A stretch of DNA of 64,000 bases from Terracoccus sp. 273MFTsu3.1 (GCF_000383675.1 NZ_KB911823.1:415305-479304); one strand, 5' to 3'. Numbered from the stretch's first letter, positions 17,580-26,014 are shown. Translations and numbers: made by a program. The notes: a model not told the origin generated them from the sequence alone.

Positions 17580-18638
17580 TCATGGTGTCACAGTGCCGGC
17601 GGCGAGCCCGATGAGGCGGGCCGCCTTGAGCTGGGTCTCGGCCCACTCCCCCTCCGGGTCCGAGTGCCACGTGATGCCGGCGCCGGTGCCGAAGCGCAGC
17701 CACCGCCGACCCTCCTCGTCGCGCTCGGCCCAGAAGGTGCGGATGCCGACGGCGAGGTCGGCCTCCCGGGCGTCGGCATCGACCCAGCCGACCGCGCCGC
17801 AGTACGGCCCGCGGGGCACCCTCTCGAGGTCGCGGATCGCCGCGAGCGCGCTCGACTTCGGGGCCCCGGAGACCGAGCCCGGCGGGTAGGCGGACGCGAA
17901 GACGTCGCTCCAGCCGACGCCCTCACGCAGGTGCCCGCTGACCGTGGAGACGAGGTGGACGAGGCCGGGGTGCGCCTCGGTCGCGCAGAGCTCGTCGACG
18001 GAGACCGACCCTGGCTCGCAGACACCCGACACGTCGTTGCGCATGAGGTCGACGATCATGACGTTCTCGGCGTAGTCCTTGGGCAGCATCTGCTCGGCGG
18101 TCGCGGCGGTGCCCTTGATCGGGCGGGTCACGAGGCGCGCGCCCCGACGCCCGAGGAAGAGCTCCGGCGAGGCGCCGACGACGTCGAGGCCTGCGTCATC
18201 GCACCGGATCCGTGCGGCGTGCGGCGCCGGGTTGCCTTCTCGCAGTAGCGCATCGAGCCCGTCGAGGTCGGCGTCATCGGGCAGCGCGTGGCTGAGCACG
18301 CGACAGACGTTGACCTGGTAGACGGTCCCGGACGCGATGCGCTCACGCACCTCGCGCACGGCGCCGACGTATGCCGTCCGGTCCAGTGAGGTGTGCCAGT
18401 GGCGGTCGAGCGGCTGCCAACCCACGGCGCCCGCGGCGGCCGCGGTGGCCGCGGTGGCCGGCCCGGCGGCATACGTCCTCGGAGTGACCTCGGCGAAACG
18501 CACGGCGGTGACGGCACCCTCGAACGTGGCCACGACGGCCCAGAAGCCCTCGCGCGTCATCGCGTCGAGGGCTTCCCGGCCGTGGCGGACGTCGACGACT
18601 CCGTGCGCGTCCCGGTCGGCGAAGCGGGCGTGGTCCAC
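17580..18638 (-). CDS. pabB: Aminodeoxychorismate synthase component I
   Basis: Chorismate-utilising enzyme of 352 aa that aminates chorismate for 4-aminobenzoate and folate. The C-terminal catalytic region shows TRPIKGTA, DLMRNDVSGVCEPGSV, HPGLVHLVSTVSG and PPGSVSGAPKSSAL followed by GPYCGAVGW, all diagnostic of the anthranilate/PabB family. The N-terminal domain is short, as in stand-alone PabB. GTG start with little ribosome-site signal. The following pabC-like gene supports PabB over TrpE. No glutaminase subunit (PabA) gene is nearby, so the enzyme must use one encoded elsewhere or free ammonia. Confidence 0.85.
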   Translation of the reverse strand: MDHARFADRDAHGVVDVRHGREALDAMTREGFWAVVATFEGAVTAVRFAEVTPRTYAAGPATAATAAAAGAVGWQPLDRHWHTSLDRTAYVGAVREVRERIASGTVYQVNVCRVLSHALPDDADLDGLDALLREGNPAPHAARIRCDDAGLDVVGASPELFLGRRGARLVTRPIKGTAATAEQMLPKDYAENVMIVDLMRNDVSGVCEPGSVSVDELCATEAHPGLVHLVSTVSGHLREGVGWSDVFASAYPPGSVSGAPKSSALAAIRDLERVPRGPYCGAVGWVDADAREADLAVGIRTFWAERDEEGRRWLRFGTGAGITWHSDPEGEWAETQLKAARLIGLAAGTVTP

Positions 18639-18654
18639 CCGCAGATCGTAGGGC

Positions 18655-19137
18655 CTAGGCGGAGAGGGCCTTCTCGATGTCGGCGGCGAGGTCGGCGGGC
18701 TCGGTCGTCGGCGAGTAGCGGCCGATGACGGTGCCGTCGCGGGCGACGAGGAACTTCGTGAAGTTCCACTTGATCTTCTTGCCGAGCAGGCCGCCCTTCT
18801 CGGACTTGAGCCACGTGTAGAGGGGGTGCTCGTCCGCGCCGTTGACGTCGACCTTCGAGAACATCGGGAAGGTGACGCCGAAGTTCTTCTGGCAGAAGGC
18901 GCCGATCTCCTCGTCGCTGCCCGGGTCCTGACCGCCGAACTGGTTGCACGGGAAGCCGAGGACGGTCATTCCCTGGGCGCGGTAGGTCTCGTAGAGCTGC
19001 TCCAAGCCGCCGAGCTGCGGGGTGTAGCCGCACTCGCTGGCCGTGTTGACGACGAGGACGACGTCACCGGCGTACTCGGCCAGCGACACCTCCTCGCCGT
19101 CGATGGAGGTGGCCTTGAAGTCGTGCAGGACGGTCAC
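18655..19137 (-). CDS. gpx: Glutathione peroxidase-family thiol peroxidase (Cys type)
   Basis: 160-aa peroxidase reducing hydroperoxides with a thiol donor. The peroxidatic residue is Cys36 in NTASECGYTPQ, where animal homologues carry selenocysteine. The remaining active-site set is Gln70 (FPCNQFGGQ), Trp124 and Asn125 (WNFTKFLV). Cys82 in AFCQKNFGVTFP is the usual resolving Cys, so thioredoxin is the likelier reductant; actinobacteria usually lack glutathione. GTG start with AGAGGAG 6 nt upstream. It ends 16 bp before the pabB start on the same strand. Confidence 0.93.
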   Translation of the reverse strand: MTVLHDFKATSIDGEEVSLAEYAGDVVLVVNTASECGYTPQLGGLEQLYETYRAQGMTVLGFPCNQFGGQDPGSDEEIGAFCQKNFGVTFPMFSKVDVNGADEHPLYTWLKSEKGGLLGKKIKWNFTKFLVARDGTVIGRYSPTTEPADLAADIEKALSA

Positions 19138-19307
19138 GGTGTCTCCTCTGTGGTCTGGCGTCCCCCCGATCCTCACCCCTGGAGACCCCCATCCGCGAAT
19201 CGGCGGGCGGGTGCTGTTGTGCGGGAGTCCGGGAGTGCGGCGGCAGGGTGCAGCGTCGACGCGATGCGACGTGGCGGTGGTTCGGCGCCGTGGACCCGGC
19301 GGATGGG

Positions 19308-20285
19308 TCAGGTCCCCGCGTCGTCGGGCTCGGGGGGCACGTCCTTGCCGTCGCGCTCGTCGCGGTCGGCCCACTCGAGCAGCCGGCTGAAGTCGAAGAC
19401 GGCGTCGTCGATGCCGGCGTGGAGGTCACCGAGGCGGGCGAAGCGGTCGGGCATGGTGGCGATGGTGAAGTCCTGCGGCTCGGCGTCGGCGATCTCGTCC
19501 CACGCCAGCGGGGCCGAGACGGTGCCGCGGGGGTTGCCCCGGACGCTGTAGGCCGCCGCGATGGTGTGGTCACGCGCGTTCTGGTTGTAGTCGACGAAGA
19601 GGTCCTTCGGCGACCGGTCCTTGCGCCACCACGTCGTCGTCACGTCGTCGGGCAGCCGCCGCTCGACCTCGCGGGCGAACGCCAGCGCCCCGCGGCGCAC
19701 GTCCTTGAAACCCCAGTCGGGAGCGATCCGGACGTAGACGTGCAGGCCGGAGCCGCCCGAGGTCTTGGGCCAGCCGACCGCACCGAGCTCGTCGAGGATC
19801 TCGTGGGTCGTGGCCGCGGCCCGCCGCACCTTCTCGAAACCGCACTCGGGCATCGGGTCGAGGTCGATGCGCCACTCGTCGGGGCTCTCGGTGTCCGCGC
19901 GGCGGCTGTTCCACGGGTGGAACTCGACCGTCGACATCTGCACCGCCCAGATGACGTCGGCGAGACGGGTCACGCAGAGCTCGTCGGCGTGGAGGCCGTA
20001 GCGCGGGAAGTGCAGGCGGACGGTCTCGACCCACGGCGGGGCCCCGGCGGGCAGCCGCTTCTGGTGGACCTTGGGCCCGTCGACACCCTTGGGGAAGCGG
20101 TGGAGCATGCACGGCCGCTCGCGCAGGGCGTTGACGATCCCGGGACCGACGGACAGGTAGTAGTCGACGAGGTCGCGCTTGGTCTCGCCGCGCTCGGAGA
20201 AGTAGACGCGGTCCGGGCTCGAGAGGCGCACCGTGTGGTCGCCGACCTCGATCTCGACCGCCGGTGCCTTGCTCGCCGCAGCCAT
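19308..20285 (-). CDS. Stand-alone LigD-type DNA polymerase (primase-polymerase) domain protein
   Basis: 325-aa homologue of the polymerase domain of LigD, the AEP-superfamily enzyme that adds (ribo)nucleotides at broken DNA ends during non-homologous end joining. Catalytic metal ligands are Asp141 and Asp143 in RIDLDP. The substrate loop SGGSGLHVYVR and the later DLFVDYNQNARDHT follow in the right order. No ligase or nuclease domain is fused and no ku gene is in the window. The ATG at 20285 starts just before the conserved fold. The gene lies alone between gpx and tRNA-Gly. Confidence 0.9.
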   Translation of the reverse strand: MAAASKAPAVEIEVGDHTVRLSSPDRVYFSERGETKRDLVDYYLSVGPGIVNALRERPCMLHRFPKGVDGPKVHQKRLPAGAPPWVETVRLHFPRYGLHADELCVTRLADVIWAVQMSTVEFHPWNSRRADTESPDEWRIDLDPMPECGFEKVRRAAATTHEILDELGAVGWPKTSGGSGLHVYVRIAPDWGFKDVRRGALAFAREVERRLPDDVTTTWWRKDRSPKDLFVDYNQNARDHTIAAAYSVRGNPRGTVSAPLAWDEIADAEPQDFTIATMPDRFARLGDLHAGIDDAVFDFSRLLEWADRDERDGKDVPPEPDDAGT

Positions 20286-20356
20286 GGCCGACAGCCTACG
20301 GACCGGACGGGCGCCGGCGCGTGAACCGGCCCGTCGGGACACGCCCACGGACATGC

Positions 20357-20392
20357 GGAAGGGCCCGCCGACGTGAGTCGACGGGCCCTTCC
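20357..20392 (-). terminator. Strong hairpin downstream of tRNA-Gly
   Basis: Perfect 11-bp arms GGAAGGGCCCG and CGGGCCCTTCC with a small inner CGAC/GTCG stem, 6 nt beyond the tRNA-Gly 3' end and before the polymerase gene. It probably ends tRNA transcription. Confidence 0.7.
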
Positions 20393-20397
20393 AGCGG

Positions 20398-20470
20398 AGC
20401 GGACGACCGGGCTCGAACCGGCGACCTCAACCTTGGCAAGGTTGCGCTCTACCAACTGAGCTACGTCCGC
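20398..20470 (-). tRNA. tRNA-Gly (anticodon GCC)
   Basis: 73-nt minus-strand cloverleaf: acceptor GCGGACG/CGTCCGC, D-arm TAGCTCAGTTGGTAGAGC, anticodon stem CAACC/GGTTG around loop TTGCCAA (anticodon GCC), T-loop TTCGAGC, discriminator U as expected for bacterial tRNA-Gly. CCA is not encoded. Confidence 0.97.
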
Positions 20471-20577
20471 CTGCCAGGCCCTCGGAACCGGGGCTCCGTG
20501 GGTGCGAGGTAGACCATAGCGGACCGTCGCCCGGTTGGCGAAATGCGCCGAAACCCGCTCTCGGAGTGGCCGTTCGG

Positions 20578-20904
20578 CTACTTGTCGACGGCCATCTCGC
20601 CGAGCTCGGACCACTGCGTCCCCTCGACCGTGGTGTTGACGATCTTCGGGGTCGCCGAGAGGTAGGCCGGCAGGTCGGAGGTGGCCCGGCGGAAGTGGTC
20701 GCTCTGCACGTGGGCGCCTCCGGCGGCGTCGTCACGGAAGGCCTCGACGAGGACGTACTCCGTCGGGTCGTCGAGGCTGCGCGACCAGTCGAACCACAGG
20801 CACCCGTCCTCGGCGCGGGTGGCCTCGGTGAAGGCCCGGGAGATCTCGGGCCAGTCGTCGGCGTGCTCGGGCTTCACGGGGAACTTCGCGGTGATGAAGA
20901 TCAA
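20578..20904 (-). CDS. Antibiotic biosynthesis monooxygenase (ABM) domain protein
   Basis: 108-aa dimeric ferredoxin-like-fold protein. The pattern ITAKFPVKPEHADDW, GCLWFDWSRSLDDPTEYVLVEAFRD and HVQSDHFRRA (family His) matches the ABM/YgiN group, cofactor-free quinol oxygenases or heme-degrading enzymes. There is no heme-ligand set or quinone-pathway neighbour to narrow it. It is divergent from the glutamine amidotransferase gene over 159 bp and stands alone. Confidence 0.85.
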   Translation of the reverse strand: MIFITAKFPVKPEHADDWPEISRAFTEATRAEDGCLWFDWSRSLDDPTEYVLVEAFRDDAAGGAHVQSDHFRRATSDLPAYLSATPKIVNTTVEGTQWSELGEMAVDK

Positions 20905-21063
20905 GGCGGGTCACTCCTGGCTCTGAAGGGTTGGCGTGGCGTCCTGCATCGTCGCACTGCACCGGGGATGTGCCCACCGCGGTGACCGCACATCGACCAG
21001 CGCGTGCGACCGTCACTCCCGCGGAGTGATGTCTGCCGGAGGAAGCAGGCGTTCGATGGAGGC

Positions 21064-21906
21064 ATGTGCCGCTGGATGGTGTACTCGGGTGACCCGATCC
21101 TCGCCGAGGACCTCCTCTTCAAACCGGAGCACTCGCTCATCGAGCAGAGTCTCCACTCCCGGATGGGCGCCACGACGACGAACGGCGACGGGTTCGGGAT
21201 CGGCTGGTACGGCGACGACCCGAAACCTGCGGTCTTCAAGAGCGTCGACCCCGCGTGGAACGACGAGAACCTCCGTGAGCTCACCTCGCAGGTGCGGACG
21301 CGCCTGATGTTCGCGCACGTGCGGGCCTCGACGGGCACTCCCGTGCAACGGAGCAACTGCCACCCGTTCCGTCACGGCACGTGGCTGTGGATGCACAACG
21401 GCGCCGTCTTCGGCTTCCACGAGCTCAAGCGCGACCTGATGTTCGCGATCGACCCCTCGCTCTACCCCGACGTCGAGGGCTCGACCGACTCCGAGGCGCT
21501 CTTCTTCCTCGCCCTGACCTTCGGGCTGGAGGACGACCCGATCGGCGCGGTGGCCCGAGCCGTCGGTTTTGTCGAGGACCTCGCCGAGCGCCGAGGCATG
21601 AGCAACCCCGTCCAGGCCACGATGGCCACGAGCGACGGCGAGCGCGTGTGGGCCTTCCGCTACTCCTCGCAGCACCAGAGCCGGACCCTCTTCCACTCCA
21701 CGAACGTGGCCCAGCTGCGCGAGCTCTACCCGGAGCTGGAGGGGCTCCGGTCGTTCGGGGACGAGACGCGGTTCGTCGTGTCCGAGCCGCTCCGGGACCT
21801 GCCGGGCGCCTGGCGTGAGGTGCCGGAGTCGTCCTGCGGCATCATCCAGCCCGGCGACGACGAGATGCGGCCCTTCGAACCGGTCCGCCCCACCCACGTG
21901 GCCTGA
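21064..21906 (+). CDS. Class II glutamine amidotransferase (YafJ-like)
   Basis: 280-aa N-terminal-nucleophile glutaminase-domain protein. Cys2 (after removal of Met1 in MCRW) is the nucleophile. NGDGFGIGWYG, HVRASTGTPV and WMHNGAVFGF are the glutamine-binding segments of the GATase II fold. With no synthase domain attached it belongs to the YafJ/EgtC-like stand-alone group, which hydrolyse gamma-glutamyl amides. No ergothioneine genes surround it, so EgtC is unlikely. ATG with GGAGG upstream. A 55-bp tandem duplication crosses its stop codon. Confidence 0.88.
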   Translation: MCRWMVYSGDPILAEDLLFKPEHSLIEQSLHSRMGATTTNGDGFGIGWYGDDPKPAVFKSVDPAWNDENLRELTSQVRTRLMFAHVRASTGTPVQRSNCHPFRHGTWLWMHNGAVFGFHELKRDLMFAIDPSLYPDVEGSTDSEALFFLALTFGLEDDPIGAVARAVGFVEDLAERRGMSNPVQATMATSDGERVWAFRYSSQHQSRTLFHSTNVAQLRELYPELEGLRSFGDETRFVVSEPLRDLPGAWREVPESSCGIIQPGDDEMRPFEPVRPTHVA

Positions 21907-21996
21907 CCCGTCCCCGACGACGACCACGCCCCGGGCACGCCCGCCCCACCCACGAGGCCTGACCCGTCCCCGACGACGCCATCGCCCAGGCACGCC
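21886..21996 (+). repeat. Two tandem ~55-bp copies across the amidotransferase stop codon
   Basis: Copy 1 (21886-21941) covers the last codons and stop of the amidotransferase gene plus 35 bp; copy 2 (21942-21996) follows directly with about 90% identity. Shared blocks include CGCCCCACCCACG and GGCCTGACCCGTCCCCGACG. A local duplication left a second, decayed gene end in the intergenic region. Confidence 0.85.
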
Positions 21997-22023
21997 GGAC
22001 CCTGACGAGTGGTGGCGTGACCG

Positions 22024-22055
22024 GGCCCGTGCGCCCCCGAAGGACGGCACGGGCC
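22024..22055. terminator. Bidirectional hairpin between convergent genes
   Basis: GGCCCGTGC and GCACGGGCC form perfect 9-bp arms with a 14-nt loop between the convergent amidotransferase and SHOCT genes. It may terminate both. No T-run on either side. Confidence 0.5.
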
Positions 22056-22081
22056 GGATCACGCCCAAGGGAAGGGTCCGG

Positions 22082-22387
22082 TCAGAGGCCCAGGATCCGG
22101 GACTTCTGCGCCTGGAACTCCTGCTCCGTGAGCACCCCGGCGGCACGCAGCTCGCCGAGCTGCTGCAGACGTGCGAGGTCGGCGTCAGGGTCGGGGGCCG
22201 CGGGTGGAGGCGGTGGTGGCGGCGCGGCATACTGCGGCGGCGGTGCATACTGCGCCTGCTGCTGCTGCTGTTGCTGCTCCTCCTGCGCCGCCCACCGACC
22301 GGCCTGTCGCCGTGACACCCGGTTGGACACCGCCGTCGCGGTCCCGGCGACGACGGCCGTCCGCGCCACCCCACGTAGTAGTCCCAT
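22082..22387 (-). CDS. SHOCT-domain protein with poly-Gln/poly-Pro linker
   Basis: 101-aa protein. N-terminus MGLLRGVARTAVVAGTATAV is weakly hydrophobic. Residues about 33-63 are low complexity: a Gln run encoded by CAG repeats, then Pro/Ala/Tyr-rich sequence. The C-terminus is a canonical SHOCT module (LARLQQLGELRAAGVLTEQE then FQAQKSRIL), a short C-terminal domain thought to mediate oligomerisation. ATG at 22387 chosen because GGAGGAGA is 6-7 nt upstream. It follows the DUF6325 gene by 78 bp on the same strand and forms the outer left end of a symmetric module around the MalT-type regulator. Function unknown. Confidence 0.82.
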   Translation of the reverse strand: MGLLRGVARTAVVAGTATAVSNRVSRRQAGRWAAQEEQQQQQQQAQYAPPPQYAAPPPPPPPAAPDPDADLARLQQLGELRAAGVLTEQEFQAQKSRILGL

Positions 22388-22465
22388 CGTGTTCTCCTCC
22401 ATCTCGACTGCGGTTCGTCCTGGCACTGGCGCGCCGGTCACCCGACCGGCGCGGGTCGGGGCCGG

Positions 22466-22927
22466 CTACTCGGCCGGCTCGGAGTCGCCGGCCGCGGCCT
22501 CGAGGGCCTCGATCCGGGCGATGACCGCGTCGGCGGGGAGGCGGACGCTGGCGACCACCTCGGCCCCGGCACGTCGCATCGCGGAGACGAAGGGACCGGC
22601 CCACGTGTTCTCGTAGACGAGGACGGCCACCGCGTTGCCGGGCTGTACGAGGTCCGCCGCCGCCGCGAGGTCCTCCTCGTCGAGCAGATCGGACTCGACG
22701 CCCTCGAAGATCGCGAGGTCGAGCGTGCCGTCCCCGTCGAGGTCGGTGATGGCGACCGCGGTGACGGTCCCGTCGGCATCGCGGACGAGGCCCCGCATGT
22801 CCAGCACCCGGATGATGCCGGCGTCGACGAGCCTGATCAGCTCCGCCATCCCCTCACCCGTGAGCCGGGCACCGGGAAACTCCAGCGCGAGGTAGTCGAT
22901 CGGTCCGACGTCGACGTTGACACTCAT
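22466..22927 (-). CDS. DUF6325 family protein
   Basis: 153-aa cytoplasmic protein matching what I recall of the actinobacterial DUF6325 family: GPIDYLALEFPGARLTGEG, LIRLVDAGIIRVLDMRGLVRDADG, LLDEEDLAAAADLVQPGNAV, LVYENTWAGPFVSAMRRAG, and a C-terminal helix. It has an ideal AAGGAGG ribosome site, so strong translation is expected. There is no signal peptide, membrane segment or catalytic motif. In many actinobacteria this family is encoded beside SHOCT proteins, as here. It sits between the SHOCT gene and the 75-aa protein gene on the left arm of the regulator module. Role unknown; stress-linked regulation is only a guess. Confidence 0.8.
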   Translation of the reverse strand: MSVNVDVGPIDYLALEFPGARLTGEGMAELIRLVDAGIIRVLDMRGLVRDADGTVTAVAITDLDGDGTLDLAIFEGVESDLLDEEDLAAAADLVQPGNAVAVLVYENTWAGPFVSAMRRAGAEVVASVRLPADAVIARIEALEAAAGDSEPAE

Positions 22928-23039
22928 GTCTTCCTCCTTGGCGACTCTCCACTGACACACCGAGACTCGTCGCGCGACCATGACGCTGCATCGCTCCGCG
23001 AGGATGAGTTGCCCCGCTGTCCACTCCGAACGGCCGTCT

Positions 23040-23267
23040 CTACGGAGGGGCGTCGTGACCGGGCCCCGCGCGCCCCACCTGGTGCACGGCGGTGACGCCG
23101 ATGCCCAGGGTCTCGAGGAGGGCCAGCACGCGCGCCAGGGCGTCGGGCTCGTCCATGGAGACGCTGAGCACCGTGGCACCGCTGTCGTCCCGTCGCGGGA
23201 TGGGACCGAGCGAGTCGACGACGTCCGCGGTCAGCTCTCCGTCGACGACGACCTCGTAGACCTGCAT
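23040..23267 (-). CDS. Small 75-aa protein, paralogue A (ACT-like pattern)
   Basis: 75-aa hypothetical protein. The middle segment (ATVLSVSMDEPDALARVLAL followed by LETLGIGVTAVHQV) has the strand-helix-strand rhythm of ACT-like ligand domains, with the D/E-x-x-x-L-x-x-V-L helix. The same pattern appears in the 75-aa protein at 26137-26364 on the other side of the MalT-type regulator, so I read them as paralogues. GAGGTGAGG precedes the ATG. The palindrome at 23323 lies 56 bp upstream. I do not know a named family for it; amino-acid sensing is speculation. Confidence 0.65.
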   Translation of the reverse strand: MQVYEVVVDGELTADVVDSLGPIPRRDDSGATVLSVSMDEPDALARVLALLETLGIGVTAVHQVGRAGPGHDAPP

Positions 23268-23322
23268 GGTGACCTCACCTCCGAGAAACGCTAAATGTCG
23301 CTCATGGGCTCCCCTCGTGGTT

Positions 23323-23335
23323 ACTCTCGGAGAGT
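23323..23335. promoter_or_regulatory. Perfect palindrome ACTCTCGGAGAGT, probable regulator operator
   Basis: 13-bp perfect palindrome (centre 23329) almost exactly midway between the divergent starts at 23267 and 23393. A second near copy, CTCTCGGAGA, is at 23369-23378, 45 bp away. The same core returns in a longer palindrome at 26378. Best read as a binding site for the adjacent LuxR-type helix-turn-helix. Confidence 0.6.
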
Positions 23336-23342
23336 CGGAGAT

Positions 23343-23364
23343 TCCCCGCATCCACCAGCGGGGA
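23343..23364. repeat. 7-bp hairpin between the two putative operator copies
   Basis: TCCCCGC and GCGGGGA flank an 8-nt loop in the leader of the regulator gene. It lies between the two CTCTCGGAGA elements and could affect mRNA structure or looping. No terminator features. Confidence 0.4.
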
Positions 23365-23392
23365 TGACCTCTCGGAGACAGGGACACCCCTC

Positions 23393-26014
23393 ATGCCCGG
23401 TCCACGCCAGGCTCGAATGACCCCTCCCATGCAGTCGGCTGGGGTCATCGACCGCCCGCGCCTCGTCCCCCTGCTGGACCGAAGACCCGTCGCGGTCCTG
23501 GCCGGGATGGCCGGGTTCGGCAAGTCGACCCTCCTCGCCTCGGCGGTCGGCCGACAACGGATCCGCGGCGCGGGGCTGTGGCTGACCATCGACGACTCGG
23601 ACCGTGACCCGGTCCGCCTCGTGTCGGACCTCCTGTCCGCGGCCAGTCTCGCGGGCATCGACGAGCTCACCGCGGCGATCGCCCCGCTGCGGACCTCGTC
23701 GCTGCGGGCCGAGCCGCTCACGCTCGTCGACGCGCTGCTCGAAGCCCTCTACGACACCGCCGAACCGCTCACCCTGGCTCTCGACGACGCGCAGCACCTC
23801 GCCGGGTCGAAGGCGTCGGCGGCCGTGGTCAACCACCTGCTGCGGTGGGCGCCGGCCAACATGCGCGTCGTCATCGGCGCGCGCGTCGTGCCTCCCCTGC
23901 GCCTGCAGCGCCTCCGGCTCGACGACCGGCTCTCCTACCTCGCCCACGACCAGCTCGCCTTCACCCCGGACGAGACCGCGCTGGTCGTGAAGTCGGCCGG
24001 GCTGGACCTCGATCCGGAGATCGTCGCGTCGATCCACGAGGCGACCGGTGGGTGGCCGGCCGGGGTGCGCATGGCGATGCTGGCGGCCCGTCAGATCGAC
24101 CGACCCGGCAACGTGCCCTTGGAGCTGCGCCGCGACCAGGCGCTGGCGGACTACCTCGCGACGGAGGTGCTCGCGTCCCTGCCCGACGAGCTGAGGGACT
24201 TCGTCCTCGACAGCTGTCTGGACGAGCACGTCTGCCCGTCGCTGCTCGACAGCATCCGGGGGACGACCACCGCGGAGATGCTCCTCGAACAGTGTCTGTC
24301 CGAGGGCATCTTCCTCTCGCGCAGCACCGCGTCCACCGACGAGCCCTGGTTCAGCTGGCACCCTCTCTTCGCCACCCACGTCAGGCGACGCCTGGCGACG
24401 GACCGGCCCGAACGCGCCGCCGAGCTGCACGCCGCCGCCGCCGCCTGGTGGGTCCACCTCGATCCCCCGACCGCGATGCGGCACGCCCTGGCTGCAGGCG
24501 ACGGTGTGAAGGCCGCGCAGATCTTCTCGGAGCACTGGCTGGCGCTCTTCCTCGAAGGTCGCGTCGACGCGGTCATGCATGCGATCGAGCACCTGCCGCA
24601 CGACCTTGCCGACCACCCGGACGTGCACCTGGTCAAGGCGCTGGTCTTCGTGCGCGGTGGCCGGCTCGACGCCGCGCGCGCCGAGGTGGCCGCGGCGCGG
24701 ACGAGGACGGAGCTGCTGCCAAGGCCGGCGAAGGAGCGCTTCGAGGAACGCACCGCTCTCGTCGACCTCTTCCTCACCGGGCACGACCAGGGTCTGCAGA
24801 CAGCAGTGGACACCGGTGAGGCTCTCCTGGAGCGGCTCGCGCACGGCGACCGCGTGCCGGACCCAGCGGTCCAGGCATCGGTGCAGGCCTTCGTCGGCAT
24901 GGGCGAGGCGCGCCTCCAGGGCCGCCCGGAGGTGCCCCTCGAGATGCTGCGTGCCTCGGCCGCCACCGCGCACGACACCGATCTGGTGGCCCTCGAGCTG
25001 ACCGCGCTGGCCGAGTCCTGCATCCCCGCGATCGCCGAAGGTCGTCTGACCGAGGTGCAAGACCTCGCCGTCGACGTGCTCGACCGGGCCGCCGAGCGTG
25101 GCTGGGTCGGGCTCGTGACGCTCGCCCCTGCCGTCACCTACCTCGGCTGGCTGGACTACTGGAGGGGCAACCTGGCCCAGGCCCGGACCCAGCTCGAGCG
25201 CAGCCTGTCGATGATGGTGCCCTTCGACACGGAGCTGCGCGGCCTCACCCTGAACTTCCACGCGAAGACGTGCCTGGCGCTCGGCGACGTCAAGGCCGCT
25301 CGCGCGAGCATGTCGGAGATCAGCGCCATGAACCGGTCGGCCCCGGTCCCACCGTGGTGGCCCTCGATGCTCGCCGGACTGGAGGGACTGGCCCTCGTCG
25401 CCGAAGGCAAGACGAGCGAGGCCCTCGCGCTCGCGTCGTCCACCCCGACGGAGCCGGAGTACCGCCTCGCCTCCGCACACCGGGCGCGGGTCCTGTTGCG
25501 TGGCGGTGAGGCGGCCGCCGCGCTCACGGAGCTCGACCAGGGCCGGATCAGCAGCACGTTCGTGCACGTCACGTGCCTCTCGCGTTGCATCGAGGCGGAG
25601 GCCCTGGCCGCCCTGGGCCGCAACGATGCCCACGCGTCGCTCGAGCTCGCGCTCGCAGCTGCCGAGCCCGACCAGCTCTACGGGCCCTTCCTCGCCGGCG
25701 GCAAACGTATGGCCGGCCTGCTCAAGGCCCACCTGCGCCACGGGACGAGCCACCCGGCGGCGCTGACGCAGGTGCTGGCGCGCCTCGCGAGGGAGCACGA
25801 GCACGGCGTCCCGGGGTGGGGTGAGCGCCTGACGGACCGCGAGCGGGTCATCCTGCAGTACCTCGCCACCAACCTCACCAACGCCGAGATCGCCGAAGCC
25901 GAGTTCATCTCGCTCCACACGACCAAGACGCACATCGCGCACATCTACCAGAAGCTCGGCGTCGGCAGCCGACGCGCAGCCATCCGTCGCGCTGCCGACC
26001 TCGACCTCTACTAG
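23393..26014 (+). CDS. MalT/LAL-type LuxR family regulator (STAND ATPase)
   Basis: 873-aa signal-transduction ATPase regulator. The N-terminal NTPase has Walker A GMAGFGKST at residues 38-46 and a Walker B-like LTLALDDAQH around 130. A winged segment with GGWPAGVRMAM follows, then a long TPR-like helical region (about 340-790), and finally a LuxR helix-turn-helix (about 813-870: LTDRERVILQYLATNLTNAE, then HTTKTHIAHIYQKLGV). Such proteins (MalT, LAL) oligomerise on binding an inducer and ATP and then activate promoters. The Lys and Ser/Thr of Walker A are intact. It is flanked by two paralogous 75-aa proteins and has CTCTCGGAGA elements in its leader, suggesting autoregulation. Inducer unknown. 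Confidence 0.93.
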   Translation: MPGPRQARMTPPMQSAGVIDRPRLVPLLDRRPVAVLAGMAGFGKSTLLASAVGRQRIRGAGLWLTIDDSDRDPVRLVSDLLSAASLAGIDELTAAIAPLRTSSLRAEPLTLVDALLEALYDTAEPLTLALDDAQHLAGSKASAAVVNHLLRWAPANMRVVIGARVVPPLRLQRLRLDDRLSYLAHDQLAFTPDETALVVKSAGLDLDPEIVASIHEATGGWPAGVRMAMLAARQIDRPGNVPLELRRDQALADYLATEVLASLPDELRDFVLDSCLDEHVCPSLLDSIRGTTTAEMLLEQCLSEGIFLSRSTASTDEPWFSWHPLFATHVRRRLATDRPERAAELHAAAAAWWVHLDPPTAMRHALAAGDGVKAAQIFSEHWLALFLEGRVDAVMHAIEHLPHDLADHPDVHLVKALVFVRGGRLDAARAEVAAARTRTELLPRPAKERFEERTALVDLFLTGHDQGLQTAVDTGEALLERLAHGDRVPDPAVQASVQAFVGMGEARLQGRPEVPLEMLRASAATAHDTDLVALELTALAESCIPAIAEGRLTEVQDLAVDVLDRAAERGWVGLVTLAPAVTYLGWLDYWRGNLAQARTQLERSLSMMVPFDTELRGLTLNFHAKTCLALGDVKAARASMSEISAMNRSAPVPPWWPSMLAGLEGLALVAEGKTSEALALASSTPTEPEYRLASAHRARVLLRGGEAAAALTELDQGRISSTFVHVTCLSRCIEAEALAALGRNDAHASLELALAAAEPDQLYGPFLAGGKRMAGLLKAHLRHGTSHPAALTQVLARLAREHEHGVPGWGERLTDRERVILQYLATNLTNAEIAEAEFISLHTTKTHIAHIYQKLGVGSRRAAIRRAADLDLY

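Noticed and set aside
18655..19137. Selenocysteine in the glutathione peroxidase homologue
   Set aside because: The active-site codon is TGC (Cys36) and no in-frame TGA or SECIS-like element is present.
20558..20566. CTCTCGGAG match to the regulator palindrome
   Set aside because: Only 9 of 11 core bases, without symmetry, just downstream of the ABM gene end; probably chance.
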